This document shows positions 11,465 through 22,559 of a stretch of DNA of 57,973 bases, piece by piece; within the stretch, counting starts at the first letter, position 1; each line of letters opens with the position of its first letter. The notes under the pieces are model-generated. The model did no database searches and had not been told where the DNA came from. It was given only the letters and a program-made list of their open reading frames with translations. A program made the translations under genes and the position numbers. Source of the stretch: Ectocarpus siliculosus (lineage: Eukaryota; Sar; Phaeophyceae; Ectocarpales; Ectocarpaceae); the NCBI GenBank assembly GCA_000310025.1, contig FN648640.1, positions 1,186 through 59,158 on the forward strand, in the 5' to 3' direction.

Positions 11465-12370
11465 TTGGGAATGTGCTGCTGGCAAAATCCCTTTTTTATC
11501 GCACCGAACAGCGGCTGGCACTTTCGTGCCAGAGGATATATCATGACGCCTACCACAACCTTCTCTCAAAGCAAAAGGCAAAACTCCTTAACGCCAACTT
11601 CAAGACGAAACGGAGACACTGCCGGTTCACCAGTAGGTCTTCTGCATCTCTTTAGTGACCGTTATTTATTTGTGTTGAAGTGCGATGCTAAATCGGCAAG
11701 AGACACCATGGAGCACGAACTACGTGTTGACGTGCCCAGATCTTTTGCTGGGGCCGTGCTGCCAGAAGCTGAAGCTGCGATCCGAAAGGTCACGAATCTT
11801 GGTCCAAATCATACCGTCCATATTGCACAGCTGCTGTACGAACTTACGCATTGTCACAGCCCCAGGGTCCTGCTTTGGGTATTCTACAGCCGTAGCTTGC
11901 ACCTGCTGTGTGCATGCGCAAGGGCCATGTAACTTGGTGCATGTAACGCATACATGACATACAATCTTTTGTTTATTTTCGAGCTTGGTCATTTCGCTTC
12001 TTTCGGGACGCTATTTAAAACCGATATTCAATCAACCGGGGAGCTAGCGGGGGAGCTACAGCAGTATTGGTCCAAAACAAGACAATTTCATCATGAACAC
12101 GTCGTTCACGCGATGAAAACCCTTACAGAATTGCTCGTCCTTTTTCGAATGAGAGCTGTGTGGTGGGATACTTGCTGGGCGGCGAATTTTGTATGGCTTG
12201 TCTTTTCTGCCGGTTTCCAATGGCTCCGACTTGCTCACACGCAGCATGTAGTTGTTGAAACACTACGACATTTGGAGGAACCTGTCAAGAATGTTCATCA
12301 AATGATTGTCTCCTTATACAATACAAAAAAAAATGCGCTAAATGTCGGAGGTACCTCGTCGGTTGATTAA
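11465..12370 (+). CDS. Candidate exons upstream of the LRR gene, unknown protein
   Basis: Two open stretches lie in the same frame: 11465-11932 and 11954-12370. They are separated by a single TAA at 11930 and a few codons. The first contains a balanced, coding-like run (DAKSARDTMEHELRVDVPRS). The second is rich in Trp, His and Leu and looks helical. A removable intron from a GT near 11837 (after HIAQLL) to the pyrimidine-rich TTTGTTTATTTTCGAG ending at about 11984 would skip the stop, but this was not proven. It could be the 5' part of the LRR gene, a separate gene or a decayed one. No known domain was recognised. A phase-0 donor joining it to 12505 was not found. Confidence 0.28.
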
Positions 12371-12504
12371 GGACGACAAAGTCGCAAATGTGCTGCCTCT
12401 CCTCTGCCCACATATAACGGGTTCAGATGTGTCTGTGGGCTCCGCCCGCGTAGTCTAACTTCGATTTCCGCCCGTTTTAATTTGCGTGTTGGACGTATGT
12501 GCAG

Positions 12505-14783
12505 GGAACAATACCAAGCACAATTTCCAACCTGGTGACGCTCAACGAACTCAACATGTCCTATAATTTTGGGGTGGTGGGCTTTCTACCACGCGAGGTC
12601 GGCAGCATGGCGAACCTGACTGTGTTGCACATATACAGTGCTGGTATTCACGGTGAGTTATGCAAGTTATGCGATTTGGCTTTGATGCACCTGTGCTTGT
12701 TAGGCACGTTTCGGCTGCTAGTAGGTGGGACAGGCCCTATCCCGAATTCCAACGACGCGTGTTGTTGGGTATGTTGACTGCATACCCAAATTTGCCTCCG
12801 CGAGATATGCTCCCTCGATGTGGCCGGCGGACGATTGACGGCGCCCCCCACATGTCTTTCATGTTCAGCACACGAAGCACCTTTGAGTGGTCTACAAACC
12901 GGCTACGTTGTTTGATCTCCAAAACTGGTTCTGATCACGTCCATAACGAGAGTTTGTCGTACCGGACCTCTAACTCGGCCTTTCGCTGCTGCTCGATTAG
13001 CTTACCATCCCTTTTCGGGCGTTGACAATCCTATCATGTTTGCTGCGTATAATGATGACGCTTAACCGCAAAGGACCTATTCCGGATTCATTGAGCCTGC
13101 TCGGAAGTCTTGAAGAGCTCTGGTTGAACGGCAATCGTCTCAGCGGCATTATTCCTGAAGGATTGGGGCGCTTGTCTCACCTCCGAGAGCTGTACCTCAA
13201 CGCGAACGAATTGGTCGGGGAAATACCTTGCTCATTTAGCGAACTTGCCAGCCTGGAGGGATTGAATCTTAGCTGGAATCGGCTTTCGGGTAACTTCCCG
13301 GCTTGTCTGAGCAGTATGGTGAGGACAGTTTTGCCGCGCAAGTGCTCCTATCCGTCACAGGCTCGCTTGTGCCCACGGAACCAGACCCTTTGGCAGTGAA
13401 CAGAAACAATGCGACTCGACCATGTGAAGCACACGCAGAGCTCGTGGCACTCGTCGTAACATCGAATAAATATCTGCTGTTTCTAGGCTAATTTTGAATT
13501 GTACGATTTACGCAGGCCGCTGGGGCAACCTTACTCCGATGCGGGTACTTCCGCAACTGCCAGTATTTCCGTCGTCACAAACGATATAGACTGGTCTTTA
13601 GTGCACGTTTGCCTATCCTTACTGCGCTCGAGAGGAGAACCTCTTGTTGCCTTTAGCAGTTTCAGAGTGATATCGGCCATGTTGGTTACTTGGTGGGTCT
13701 GCGCAGTGTTGAGATGTACGATGAGTTTGTCCTTTGATTGTCAGTCCGTCATTTACGCAGTCGCAAGGCATCTTAGGTTTCTCTACTCGAGCGGCGGCGA
13801 AACCCTGATCGCGCCAGGGCGTTTCGAAAGGCTCTGAGTGGCGTGGCTGTGTAGCGGTGTGCCTTTCTCTTGTACCAGTGTGCTCGAGGACTTCTGGAGC
13901 GAATATCGGTCTAGTATGGTGTATCAGTATATGCGTTACCCGTAGTCGCTTGTACCTTACCACTTGCGGGTGGTGCTTCTCCGGCAGTGTAGCATAGAAA
14001 TCGACTCAACGATGATGGAACACCGACTGACTGTCTGAGGTACTGCCGGCAGGTCTGGAATTTGAGATTCTGTGCAGATTCACGAGAGTACATGGCAGAG
14101 ACGGAACACGAAAGAGAAGCCGAAATAAAAACACTCATTAAAAACGAGGTACGCGTGGTGCAGGGTGCTGATGGAACGTACACACTGTCAAATCTGGTAG
14201 GTGATACCGGACCTCAAATAATCCGTCATCATTTGTCATGTTTTGCAGGGTTGCTTAAGGCTGCTGGTCCTCGAGGGAAATGAGGAGCTGGAAGAGGTAC
14301 CACCGGCGGAGCAGGGACCGGGATTGCTGCAGGTGGCTTTCCGTTTGAACTGGACACGTCCTACATGACTAGAAAAAATACAGATTCCCATATCTTCCAA
14401 TCCCATTGTTCTGGTTACAGGTGTAGGGCAGGAGCTTGCAGCTACCACTGACGACTGACATGGTAGACCAAAGTGATGTCCTCCGTTGCACTCCTTTCAG
14501 AACATACTTGCGTCGCATTATACGTTGGGATAGCGCACCCCGTATTTGGCAACGCCCCCCAAGAAACGGGAGATCGCAGGCGAAGCGCAATCAAGTTAGG
14601 CTTAGCGCAACCACGTTTAGCTTAGCCTCGAGACATGAGTTCTTCAAGTTTGCCGGCCCCGTGCCTGTGAGTTTTCTTCGGGGCTTTCTTGGTTCATGTA
14701 GTTTGTGATCTCCCCCGTAGTGTTTGCAGAGAATCCCCCCCCGACGAACTTCGCTAGCTGCTCTCATCCTGCTGTGTGTGTAG
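12505..14783 (+). CDS. Leucine-rich repeat protein gene, multi-exon
   Basis: Exon 12505-12651 follows GTGCAG and ends before GTGAGT. It encodes two LRRs (GTIPSTISNLVTLNELNMSY onward). Exon 13074-13318 encodes three more of the LxxLxLxxNxLxGxIP type (for example LEELWLNGNRLSGIIP and LRELYLNANELVGEIP) and ends LSSM before GTGAGG. The first pair joins in phase 1; all later exons join in phase 0. Exon 14053-14148 is charged (32 codons, SREYMAETEHEREAEIK). Exon 14249-14332 resembles another LRR (CLRLLVLEGNEELEEVPP). Exon 14442-14666 has 75 codons of basic sequence. A short terminal exon 14730-14783 is possible but needs a 63-bp intron. This repeat type mediates protein recognition in receptor-like and intracellular proteins. 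No kinase, ROC GTPase or clear signal peptide is visible, so the class is open. The LRR exons are firm; the 3' exons are likely. Confidence 0.72.
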
Positions 14784-16165
14784 TGATTATCATCGATGTC
14801 GAAGCCCTGACAATATGGACCCCAGCTCGAGAGGGGTGCGGCAACGCAGTGAACAAAGCAATACATTCCGCACCCCGCGAGGGGTCTTCTAATCACGACG
14901 TGGTTACCTGTCTGGCGAAATACCAACCCACTACGTTTGAGTCAGTACTGGGCGTTGATTCGTCCCTCTTGGCTCAAGGGTTTTCTAATTTTTGGCGTTC
15001 ATGAAAAACGTTGGGTGCACGTTGGAGCCGCGAGGAATTTTTTCCAGGCCTGAACTAGTGCTATGTTTCGTCGTTTCGGCGAAACCGCCTCACTCCACCA
15101 AGCCGATTTTCCAGCTATTTTTCGTCAGACTCTCATTTTTGTCTTGTGGTCTGTAGTTGGGCGACGAGAAGCATTTGACGAATAGACAAGATCTCTTGGG
15201 CACTAGCAAATTTATTGTGCACAGTTTCACATAAAGTGTCGACCGTGTGCTCTTCCCCCTCTGATTGCACGTCTGACACACACCGCAGTGGTTGTCGAGT
15301 AAACGCGCAGCGTGTGCCAATCTACCTAGGCGAGCCATGGCTGAACCAAAGGTAACGTGCCATGATCAAGGGATGTGAGGCGTCCATTAGGTTCTGGCCC
15401 CAGAGGCAAGCCGCACGGGATAATCAGTTGCGTTGGGTGCCTTCTCATGTCTTGCATGCCCTCTGCCTATAGCTGACTCGCGTTGAAGAACGACCTCTAA
15501 AAGTTGCTGGAATGCCGTATTCGCCCCACCGTACCACTGGGCCTTCGGGTGTGGGTTAACCTTGAGTTTCTACGTAGATCTTGCGTACGCCAGAAGGATG
15601 AAATCGTTCTGACCCTGGCGCTGTACTGTGATAAATACACACCCGAAAGCAGTAGACCCGATGATCATTTTTTGGGGTCGTGTACAACCCCTGAACACGG
15701 TCCTATTCCCTATTATCCCTGATAGTCTCTACCGCCATGGGTAAACAAAACGGTTCCACGTACTGCTCAAAGTCAGCGTAGTCTGCGTTCGCCCTTCGGG
15801 TGGATGACACGTGTTGCCTTTTCCCAGACGTAAAGAAATGTGCGTATGATACAGTATAAATACGGACTCTGGACACAATTGGCGGAGTGTGGAATGAACA
15901 GGGACATGTCGACAAGGCTGAAGAAGCTGGCAGTGTGCACGAAATACGCCGAGGGGATAGATGGCGAACGTTCTAAATTCTTCGGACAGCAGTAGCACCG
16001 GGTCCCAAAGGATGCATGATGTCCCCGACGCTTGTTTTTATCGACATGTTGAAAGTGTTCTGAAACTGTACGCTTGAGTCTCTCCGACGGAAATTAAATT
16101 TTGTCACGTGTTCCCCTATCATTTCGAAACCCCACCCTTGCCCGACTGGGTCTCAAAGTCAATCT
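14784..16165. other. Mostly no supported gene; one open frame continuing after the LRR gene
   Basis: A plus-strand frame is open to a TGA ending at 15004 and has coding-like composition (REGCGNAVNKAIHSAPREGS). It may be an alternative 3' exon of the LRR gene, but it is not in phase with the exon before it unless a 33-35 bp intron is assumed. From 15005 to 16165 I see no gene. Confidence 0.3.
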
Positions 16166-16174
16166 CGAACAAGG

Positions 16175-16445
16175 CGCACGTCTCGCGACATCTCGAGTAG
16201 GCCTCGGTCGGGCATCGCAAATCATGGCTCCTCGCCAAGTTTGATCGACTTCCGCGCCAAGCAGCATTCACCACAAGTGTGGGGGCATGTGCAGACCGAT
16301 CTCGACCTACTGCGCACGTTTCGCGATATCTCGAGTATGCCCCAGTAGGGCATCGAGTCATGGCGCATCGCCCAGTTTCATCACCCGCCGTGCGCAGTGG
16401 CATACACCACAAGTGTGCGATCATGTGAAACCATACGTTTCTCTC
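16175..16445. repeat. Tandem dimer, period 136 bp
   Basis: GCGCACGTCTCGCGACATCT at 16175 recurs as GCGCACGTTTCGCGATATCT at 16311. Both are followed by CGAGTA.GCC, a GGGCATCG block, ATCATGGC/GTCATGGC, and CACCACAAGTGTG. The two units are about 75% alike. The 142-codon minus-strand frame across them is a by-product of the repeat. Confidence 0.85.
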
Positions 16446-16809
16446 CTCTTCACCGGTTCGCCCTCTCCCTTTGTTTATCGCTCCTCTTGTCTTCTCGACC
16501 AATTTCTGAAAACAAGTCGAATCTCCAACGACAGAATGAATGTTCATTGCAGAGGTTTAGTAAAGAGTCGTGAGTGGGCTGGGTATGTTACAATCACGAC
16601 CTAGTGCCAACAAGTCAGGATACGACGAAAGCGCATGCGGTGCGCCGATGTGCAAGCATGCTGCATACGCTGGAAGCGAGTGACCGTGAGCGACCATGCG
16701 CGCTATTTATCTCTGCTTCTCCGGTTGGGTCGCCGTCATGTGCGTTTTTTACGATCTCTGACGTCATTAACAATAAATGTTGTTGACTTCCTCCATGAAC
16801 GTTGGTTCA

Positions 16810-17705
16810 GTTTGGGTTCCATTAGCTAGCCAAGTGACTTTAATGGCGGTTCACGAGCGACTTCCTCTCTATTGAAGTTTAAACTTCATATAGAAGCTAG
16901 TGGAAGTCGCTACTACTGTAGCGTCCATGTGGAAGTCGCTTGTTGAGCTTCCATGAGAGTCAAATATAGCACCTTCCATGGACAACGCCCACCTTCGGGT
17001 AGCTTCCATGGAAGGAAGTAGAAGTTTCCATGGATTCTTTCGAAGACCGCTTCCATAGAAGCTGAGAAACGCGGACGACACTCTCCTCCATGGAAGTCAT
17101 ACTCATGCGAGTCCAACGTCAATGGAAGTAAAACACAAAGGACTTTCGTGGACACTTGCACGAGAAACGTCCATAGCTATCGTTCACGAGGATGCCCGCT
17201 TCTATTCAAGTCATCGTGAAAGACGATAGGACGTCACCCCGACACCATCCTTGTGCGCCCAAGGTTTGCTTGAAGCCGCAAACCTTTTTCGCCATATGCT
17301 CTTCAAGATTCCATGGAGGTTGCTTACCAACGCTGACCAAAACTTCCGGGGGAGTTGCGTTCATGGAAGTTGTCGAGCTTCCATGGAAGTAGCTTTCCAG
17401 TCCTCGCAAACGTTTCCGTGGGAGTTGCTTTCTTTATGGAAGTGGCCGTGCTTCCGTGAATGTACCGTCGAGTTTCGGAGAGGGGTTCGACGGACGAACT
17501 TCCATGGGAGGGAGTCGTACTGCCATGAAAGCTCTTGTCGCTTTCGTCGTGGAAGTTATAGATGCAACTTCCACGTAAGCAACCGCTGCTTCCAAAGAAA
17601 CTGGTGCCGGAATCCGACACGCGTGTGGCACTTCCATGGACTGCCGTGTCAGCTGTGCATAGCTTCGTAGGAAAAGTCAACATCGACGTCCATGGAAGTC
17701 TATGC
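16810..17705. repeat. Array of degenerate ACTTCCATGGAAGT palindromes
   Basis: About 25 perfect or near-perfect copies of the palindrome CTTCCATGGAAG, or of one half (CTTCCATG / CATGGAAGT), occur here, often followed by (A/T/C)GC. Clear sites lie near 16923, 16945, 16971, 17001, 17023, 17048, 17085, 17118, 17306, 17360, 17375, 17410, 17496, 17565, 17629 and 17686. Spacing is irregular, about 15-60 bp. No comparable density occurs elsewhere in the window. Frames on both strands are open for 70-140 codons but have no domain. It may be a worn satellite, a protein-binding array or the relic of a palindromic mobile repeat. A near-equal mix of inverted half-sites is more like binding sites than a head-to-tail satellite. 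Confidence 0.85.
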
Positions 17706-18009
17706 CATGTTTTGTCGAATAGCGTAAGTTCCCCGCTGTTTCTCTCTCTCCTCTCTGAGACGATTGGGCTTATTTTTTGAATCTCAATTTGCTGACAATA
17801 ACCGCACCACCACCAGCGGATGTGATCGATTCATGCACAACTATCGCAATGAATGTATGGTCCATGCACAACAATGTCCATTCACATTTTGTGCGATAAC
17901 TTTTGAAAGAAATGGAACTGTGAAACAACGATCTTTTGTGATCGCCTCGTCGAGCTACGTCGATAACTTGGGGGCGTTTTTTTTGTTTTATGGCCAGTTG
18001 TTATGGTAA

Positions 18010-18590
18010 ATTTTCCCAGATTGGAATCAGAGGGGTCGGCAGAAAATGGTAAGCCACCCCCCGAAAGAGGAGGTCTGCGTACTGGATAGCAAGCAGAGCC
18101 CACCACGGCACTTCGATAGTTAGTCCTCGCCTCACAGAGACCTGTTCCTTATCAAACCACCGACGCTGTACAGTCCACTGCTGTGAGTTTTGCGGAGCCA
18201 AGTTTATTCAGCTAGAATGGAGTGTGCACAGAGCAGCCTTGGATATGAAAGCAAATTCACAATTTCCACATTGGAATTTCAACCAATTCTAGTTTGGAAT
18301 CCATGAGGAGTTCCCACGCAGGATCGTCTAATATTCCCAGATCGGAATCCTTTTTTTCCAAGCATGATGAACACACACTCCACCCCAGCTCCCCAAACTT
18401 GGCTCCGAGAGGCTCACAGCAATGTAGCCTACAGCCTCGAAGGTTTGATCGCAAACGGGTTTCTGTGAGGCAAGTACTGATTGATAAAGCGTTTTGGTGT
18501 GCTTTTCCCACCACGTGCGCAGAATTCCTGCTGACGCATGGGGGTTTAGATGTAAAATGCGTAATATCGGGATTCCCAGTTGGGAATTCT
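18010..18590. mobile_element. Foldback element 2
   Basis: The left arm (18010-18228) and right arm (18372-18590) are inverted copies. Examples are GGAGCCAAGTTT at 18194 against AAACTTGGCTCC at 18396, and GGAGTGTG at 18219 against CACACTCC at 18374. The arms are roughly 65-70% identical. TTCCCAGATTGGAATC-like short palindromes mark the ends (18014, 18575) and the loop (18263, 18288, 18338). There is no transposase. It is a non-autonomous foldback or MITE-type element with an unusual repeated TTCC...GGAA end motif. Confidence 0.65.
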
Positions 18591-18644
18591 TTCCATAACA
18601 ACTAGCCTAAGAAAATGCACCGTTTTGGCCATAAAATGATCCAC

Positions 18645-18725
18645 GGGACCCCTTTATCACCGCGGAGACCCCTATCTAACCACGGTGCCCCCAATTTATC
18701 ACCACGGAGCCCCCTCCAAAGTTTC
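18645..18725. repeat. Short tandem repeat, about 25-27 bp, three units
   Basis: Units read like ACCCCTTTATCACCGCGGAG, then CCCCTATCTAACCACGGTGC, then CCCCAATTTATCACCACGGA. They are degenerate. No gene association is visible. Confidence 0.65.
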
Positions 18726-18734
18726 CCCCGTCGG

Positions 18735-19615
18735 TATCACTTGTACTTTGCATACATTTGGAGCCGAAACAAAATGTCGCTTTTTTCACGAACAAAAGTT
18801 TTTTCGGAAAAACAAAGACGCTCGCTAGAATTGATGAAAATAATCGTTTGCCGCCCTTTATTTTCAAATTGGCTGATCTCGTGAACGAAAGCACTTAAGC
18901 CGAACTCCCAAATCCGGTTTTTGATCGATATCCGCATCAATTTCGAATTAAAAAAAAAAAAAACGCTCACAGCAAATGCCGAGATCTATTCAGTCCGTTG
19001 AGATATTCGAAATGGGCAGACATCACCACCCAAACGAAAGCAATCAAGTTTTGCCGCTTATTCCCCAATTGCAAATTGGGGTTTTCGCCAGCGCAATCCC
19101 GCCAAAAAGCAATAAAGAATCTTGTCCGAAATTTTGATACTTTAATCAAGTGAAAATACTGATCGAAATCGATCCATTTATCAAGTGAACCTTGTCACAC
19201 TTTTTTCCATAGATTAATCAAGTCAAACTTGTCCCACTTGCTCAACTCTTAAATCAAGCCAACCTAAACTGCTGTGTGCCAGCGCGTATGCATGCCCCTT
19301 TCTGGAGGAGGCACGCAGCGCCTGGCACATCGCATACACGCGCTGCTGTCCACCACGCCGTCCACCAGCAGCGCAGGTGACACATACGTGACACAACGAC
19401 GGCGTTGAATCAGCTGCGTGCGTCTGGCACACAGCATATGTCATACACATATCTCTCTACTGCTGCTGTGTGGACTTTGCGACCCCTGCGCCCAATGCGC
19501 ATGACTCTGTGGTGCGTCTCCCACATCAGATGCGGTGTCTCACCAGACTGCTGTGTGCCAGCAAGCGCCTGTGGCACGCATAAACGCACTGCTGTCAACA
19601 TGTCTCACAACTTTT
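18735..19615. other. No supported gene
   Basis: A/T-rich sequence with several ATCAAGTGAA / ATCAAGTCAA words (19145-19225), then GTGTGCCAGCGC-type words repeated between 19270 and 19600. I see no coding evidence. Confidence 0.4.
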
Positions 19616-20129
19616 CGGAAGATTGAACAGAACAGGCTTGCTTATGATTCCTCGAGAGCCATATACATATACCTCTCAGCCAGCCTCCCATATGCAGGTA
19701 ACCAGCAGTTAGTTGATGTCATGGCGGCGTCAGGAGGGGGGCAGAGCGATGAACGACTTTGGTGGCGTCAGGAGAGAGGGCGCAGAGTGCAGAGCAACGC
19801 AGGAAGTGAAGCTACATGGTTCGGATATATTTGTGTCACACGAGCGTGTGCATGGTTGCGAACAACATGCGGCCTGCCAACCGTCAAACAAACGTCAGAA
19901 AATGCCAACGGCGGTGTGGGACGAATACACAGCAGGCATGCGCATGTGACGGCAGCACCGGTATGATACACTGGCTGCACCGTGTTATCCCAGATCATCA
20001 GGACACTGCAGTAGTGCAGAGAGCATCTCTCTGGCAATACTGAGTCTTGGGTGTAGACGCGACATCACACACACACATTATGAATAAAGACACACACACA
20101 CACACACTTGAAAGCTTTTCACACTAACA

Positions 20130-20626
20130 GGATTCGGAGACGGTTTACCTTCGAGCTAGCTCGTCTTCTGTCGATGCGAACTCACGATGTGTTCAAACGT
20201 CATGGGCTACTGATCGACCAACTTCCACCAGGGCCAAAAGGTTGGGATCTCTGCGACAACGATAGAAGTGAGGGTAATTCTTTTGGGAGTGATAGAGACG
20301 AAGGAAAGGGAGGGGAAGAAAGGAGGACGAAGACGACGATGGAGGAGGAAAACATGGAGGAGGAGTGAAAGAGAACAAAGGGTTTCAGCCAGGTGATCTT
20401 CCCCAAAACAAAAACGCAGGGCTAGGGAAGAACTGCCCAGAGATTGTTGTCAAAATGATTATCAGAATGATGGTAGCGAAAACAAGGAGGATAACGGTGA
20501 AAGTACTGCTAAACGAACTAGAGTACAAGGCAATAGCCTTGGTAGACGCGGCCAGTTTTCTTCTGTTGCTGCCGTTTCTGTCTTTGACCCGAAAGATAGT
20601 TTAGCCTCCCCTATGCTGCCCCCTCA
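20130..20626 (+). pseudogene. Frameshifted coding remnant inside element F
   Basis: Low-stop, hydrophilic sequence is spread over three plus-strand frames. One gives LIDQLPPGPKGWDLCDNDRS, and an acidic/basic stretch follows. A second gives KENKGFQPGDLPQNKN. A third gives NDGSENKEDNGESTAKRTRV and then DPKDSLASPMLPPHGVP. At least two frame changes are needed to join them. The composition (charged, Gly/Asn-rich, then basic) would fit a gag-like or accessory protein of a mobile element, but no domain was recognised, so the function is open. Confidence 0.3.
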
Positions 20627-20635
20627 CGGGGTCCC

Positions 20636-20850
20636 AGTTCATGGCAGATAGAAGTGTTTTGTGTTTTCAAGCACACTAAGACTGGCGTCTTCTCATTGGT
20701 CAGCCGGTTAGCGCGGTCGATGCTAACAGTAAAGACACGCACTCAGTTCATGGCAGATAGAAGTGTTTCGTGTTTTCAGCCGCACTAAGACTGACGCCTT
20801 TCCATTGGTCAGCCGGTTAGCGCGGTCGATGCTATTAGTAAAGACACACA
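20636..20850. repeat. Tandem dimer, period 109 bp
   Basis: AGTTCATGGCAGATAGAAGTG starts at 20636 and again at 20745 (the last base is shared by both copies). Both units continue through CACTAAGACTG, CATTGGTCAGCCGG and TTAGCGCGGTCGATGCTA to AGTAAAGACAC. Identity is about 90%, so this is a fairly recent duplication. The TAGCGCGGTCGATGCTA part looks faintly tRNA-like but does not fold as a tRNA by inspection. Confidence 0.9.
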
Positions 20851-20904
20851 CACACTATTTATGTGCTGTACATCATCAGGCAGGACTCCAGCCCTGACAA
20901 AAGC

Positions 20905-21075
20905 CGACTGAGAAAAAAGGAAACGGTCGTGTGAGACGAACACACAGGCATGTGACAGCACCGGTATCACACGAAGGCTGCACTGTTTCATTTGAGATCA
21001 ACAGGACACTGGTGTGGTAAGGATCTCTCTGAGCGTGCCGAGTCTCGGGTGTAGACGCAGAGATGCCTGAAGTGT
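20905..21075 (+). repeat. Third, partial copy of the element F terminal repeat
   Basis: ACACACAGGCATGTGACAGC, CACCGGTATCACACG, AGGACACTG and GAGTCTCGGGTGTAGACGC follow in the same order as in 19930-20062. The copy is more diverged than the two outer repeats and lies inside the element. Its presence suggests repeated insertion or local duplication. Confidence 0.7.
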
Positions 21076-22077
21076 AGCAAGGCATACAATTTGTTGACCT
21101 ACGCATGTTGCATTTTCAATACTTCTCTCTGTTATACTTCGTCAAAGGAACGTTCCGAATGGTTCAACCCTGCTATAGAAAACAAAAATCAATATCTGGC
21201 GGATTAGGACGACGTCATCTCTTCACTGAGAAATTATGTTACTTGATCGCTTCAATGGTGGTCGCCACCCATATCACAGGCGATGATTGCGTTGTCGACA
21301 CACTCCCGGGCACAGCGAGCCCCTCAAGCCTGCGAACACGATCCAGCTTGTAACGGTGCTCTTACGAGACCACAGATAGATACTACGCGCGGCGCTTGGC
21401 TGCAACCGCTTCATTCAGAATCAAGAGTGTTTTGTAATTGATGCTCCCTCCCGCCTGCCCCCCCGCCTCCTTCCACACGCACGCCTCGTGTTGTTCCCAC
21501 CATACCCCGCACCAGTAACAACATCATTTTAAAAGATGGTGTCGTCCTTCATTCAGCCGCAATTTTTCAAGCAAGTCCGACGCCCCAGCTCGTTGTCTCG
21601 AGGCTTCGTTTTTATATACGCACAGCGCACACACTGAGCTTTGGTCTTCCGTTCGCATCTACAGCTCACGCATCTCTTCGCGTCTACACCCAAGACTCAG
21701 TAATATTGCCAGAAAGAGGCTTTCCGCAGTAAATAATGTCCTGATGATGTGGGATAACACGGTGCTGCCAGTGCCTCATACCGGTGCTGCTGTCACATGT
21801 GCATGCCTGCTTGTGTATTCGTCCCATACCGCCGTGGGCCTTTTTTCTCGCGTTTGGCAGTTGACGGACCGCATGCCGCTCACAACCATGCTGCACACAT
21901 GCACACTCGTGCGACACAAATATGTCCGAACCATGTAGCTTCACTTCCTGCGTTGCTCTGTACCCTCTCTCCTGACGCCACCAAAGCTCTTCATAGCTCT
22001 GCCCCCCTCCTGATACCGCCATGACATGGCTCAACTGCTGGTTACTGCATGCGGGAGGTTGGTTCAGGGGCAATAGA

Positions 22078-22098
22078 CATATATATATATATATCTAT
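22078..22098. repeat. (AT)n microsatellite
   Basis: About 8 ATA/TAT units inside the right terminal repeat of element F. The left repeat has the shorter CATATACATATACC at the equivalent place. Confidence 0.8.
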
Positions 22099-22559
22099 AT
22101 GGCTCTCCAGGAATCGTAAGCCTGTTCTTTTCGATCTTCCGAAAATTAATCTGAGAGAAGAGGGGAGCGTCCAGAAAAGCGGACCGATGGACGGCCAGCG
22201 CTACTACAACAACACATGTCAACTCCGCCGAGTGCGTACCCGACCCTGCCGAAAACGGCAAGTAAAGCGCGGCATCTACTACATTGAGCCAACAAAGCCC
22301 AACCCGAAAAAACTAACCCTAACTAAAACACCGACCATAACCAGCAATAATAGTCGTCCTGTAGAGGCTTGAAAACTAGCTAGCATGTTCGGCCGGAGGG
22401 TCTCGCCCGAGCGCTCCCGAAAAGAACAGCCACGACCGGCCCTAAACGGAGAGAGAGGGCACTTCTCAGTTTACACATTTTCCCGGCGTTGCTCTTCCCT
22501 GTTCTGACGAGATTCGATGTTGATCTTTGCTATTTAGTAGCTATTTTTCCGAGGGGAAT

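Larger units (their letters stand above)
19618..22148. mobile_element. 2.5-kb element with ~450-bp terminal inverted repeats (F)
   Basis: Sequence 19618-20062 recurs as its reverse complement at about 21664-22148. Shared blocks are TTTTCGGAAGAT at the outer ends, GAGAGCCATATA, GTAACCAGCAGTT, GGCGTCAGGAGAGAGGG, GAAGTGAAGCTACATGG, GGACGAATACACA and AGTCTTGGGTGTAGACGCG at the inner ends. Identity is about 80%. Long terminal inverted repeats around a ~1.6 kb core recall Mutator-like elements, but no MULE transposase or 9-bp target duplication was recognised. It may equally be two independent insertions in opposite orientation. Confidence 0.55.

Noticed and set aside
20695-20735. tRNA-like sequence GGTTAGCGCGGTCGATGCTA
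   Set aside because: No acceptor stem, anticodon arm or T-loop (GGTTCRANYCC) could be laid out; it is part of a 109-bp tandem duplication.
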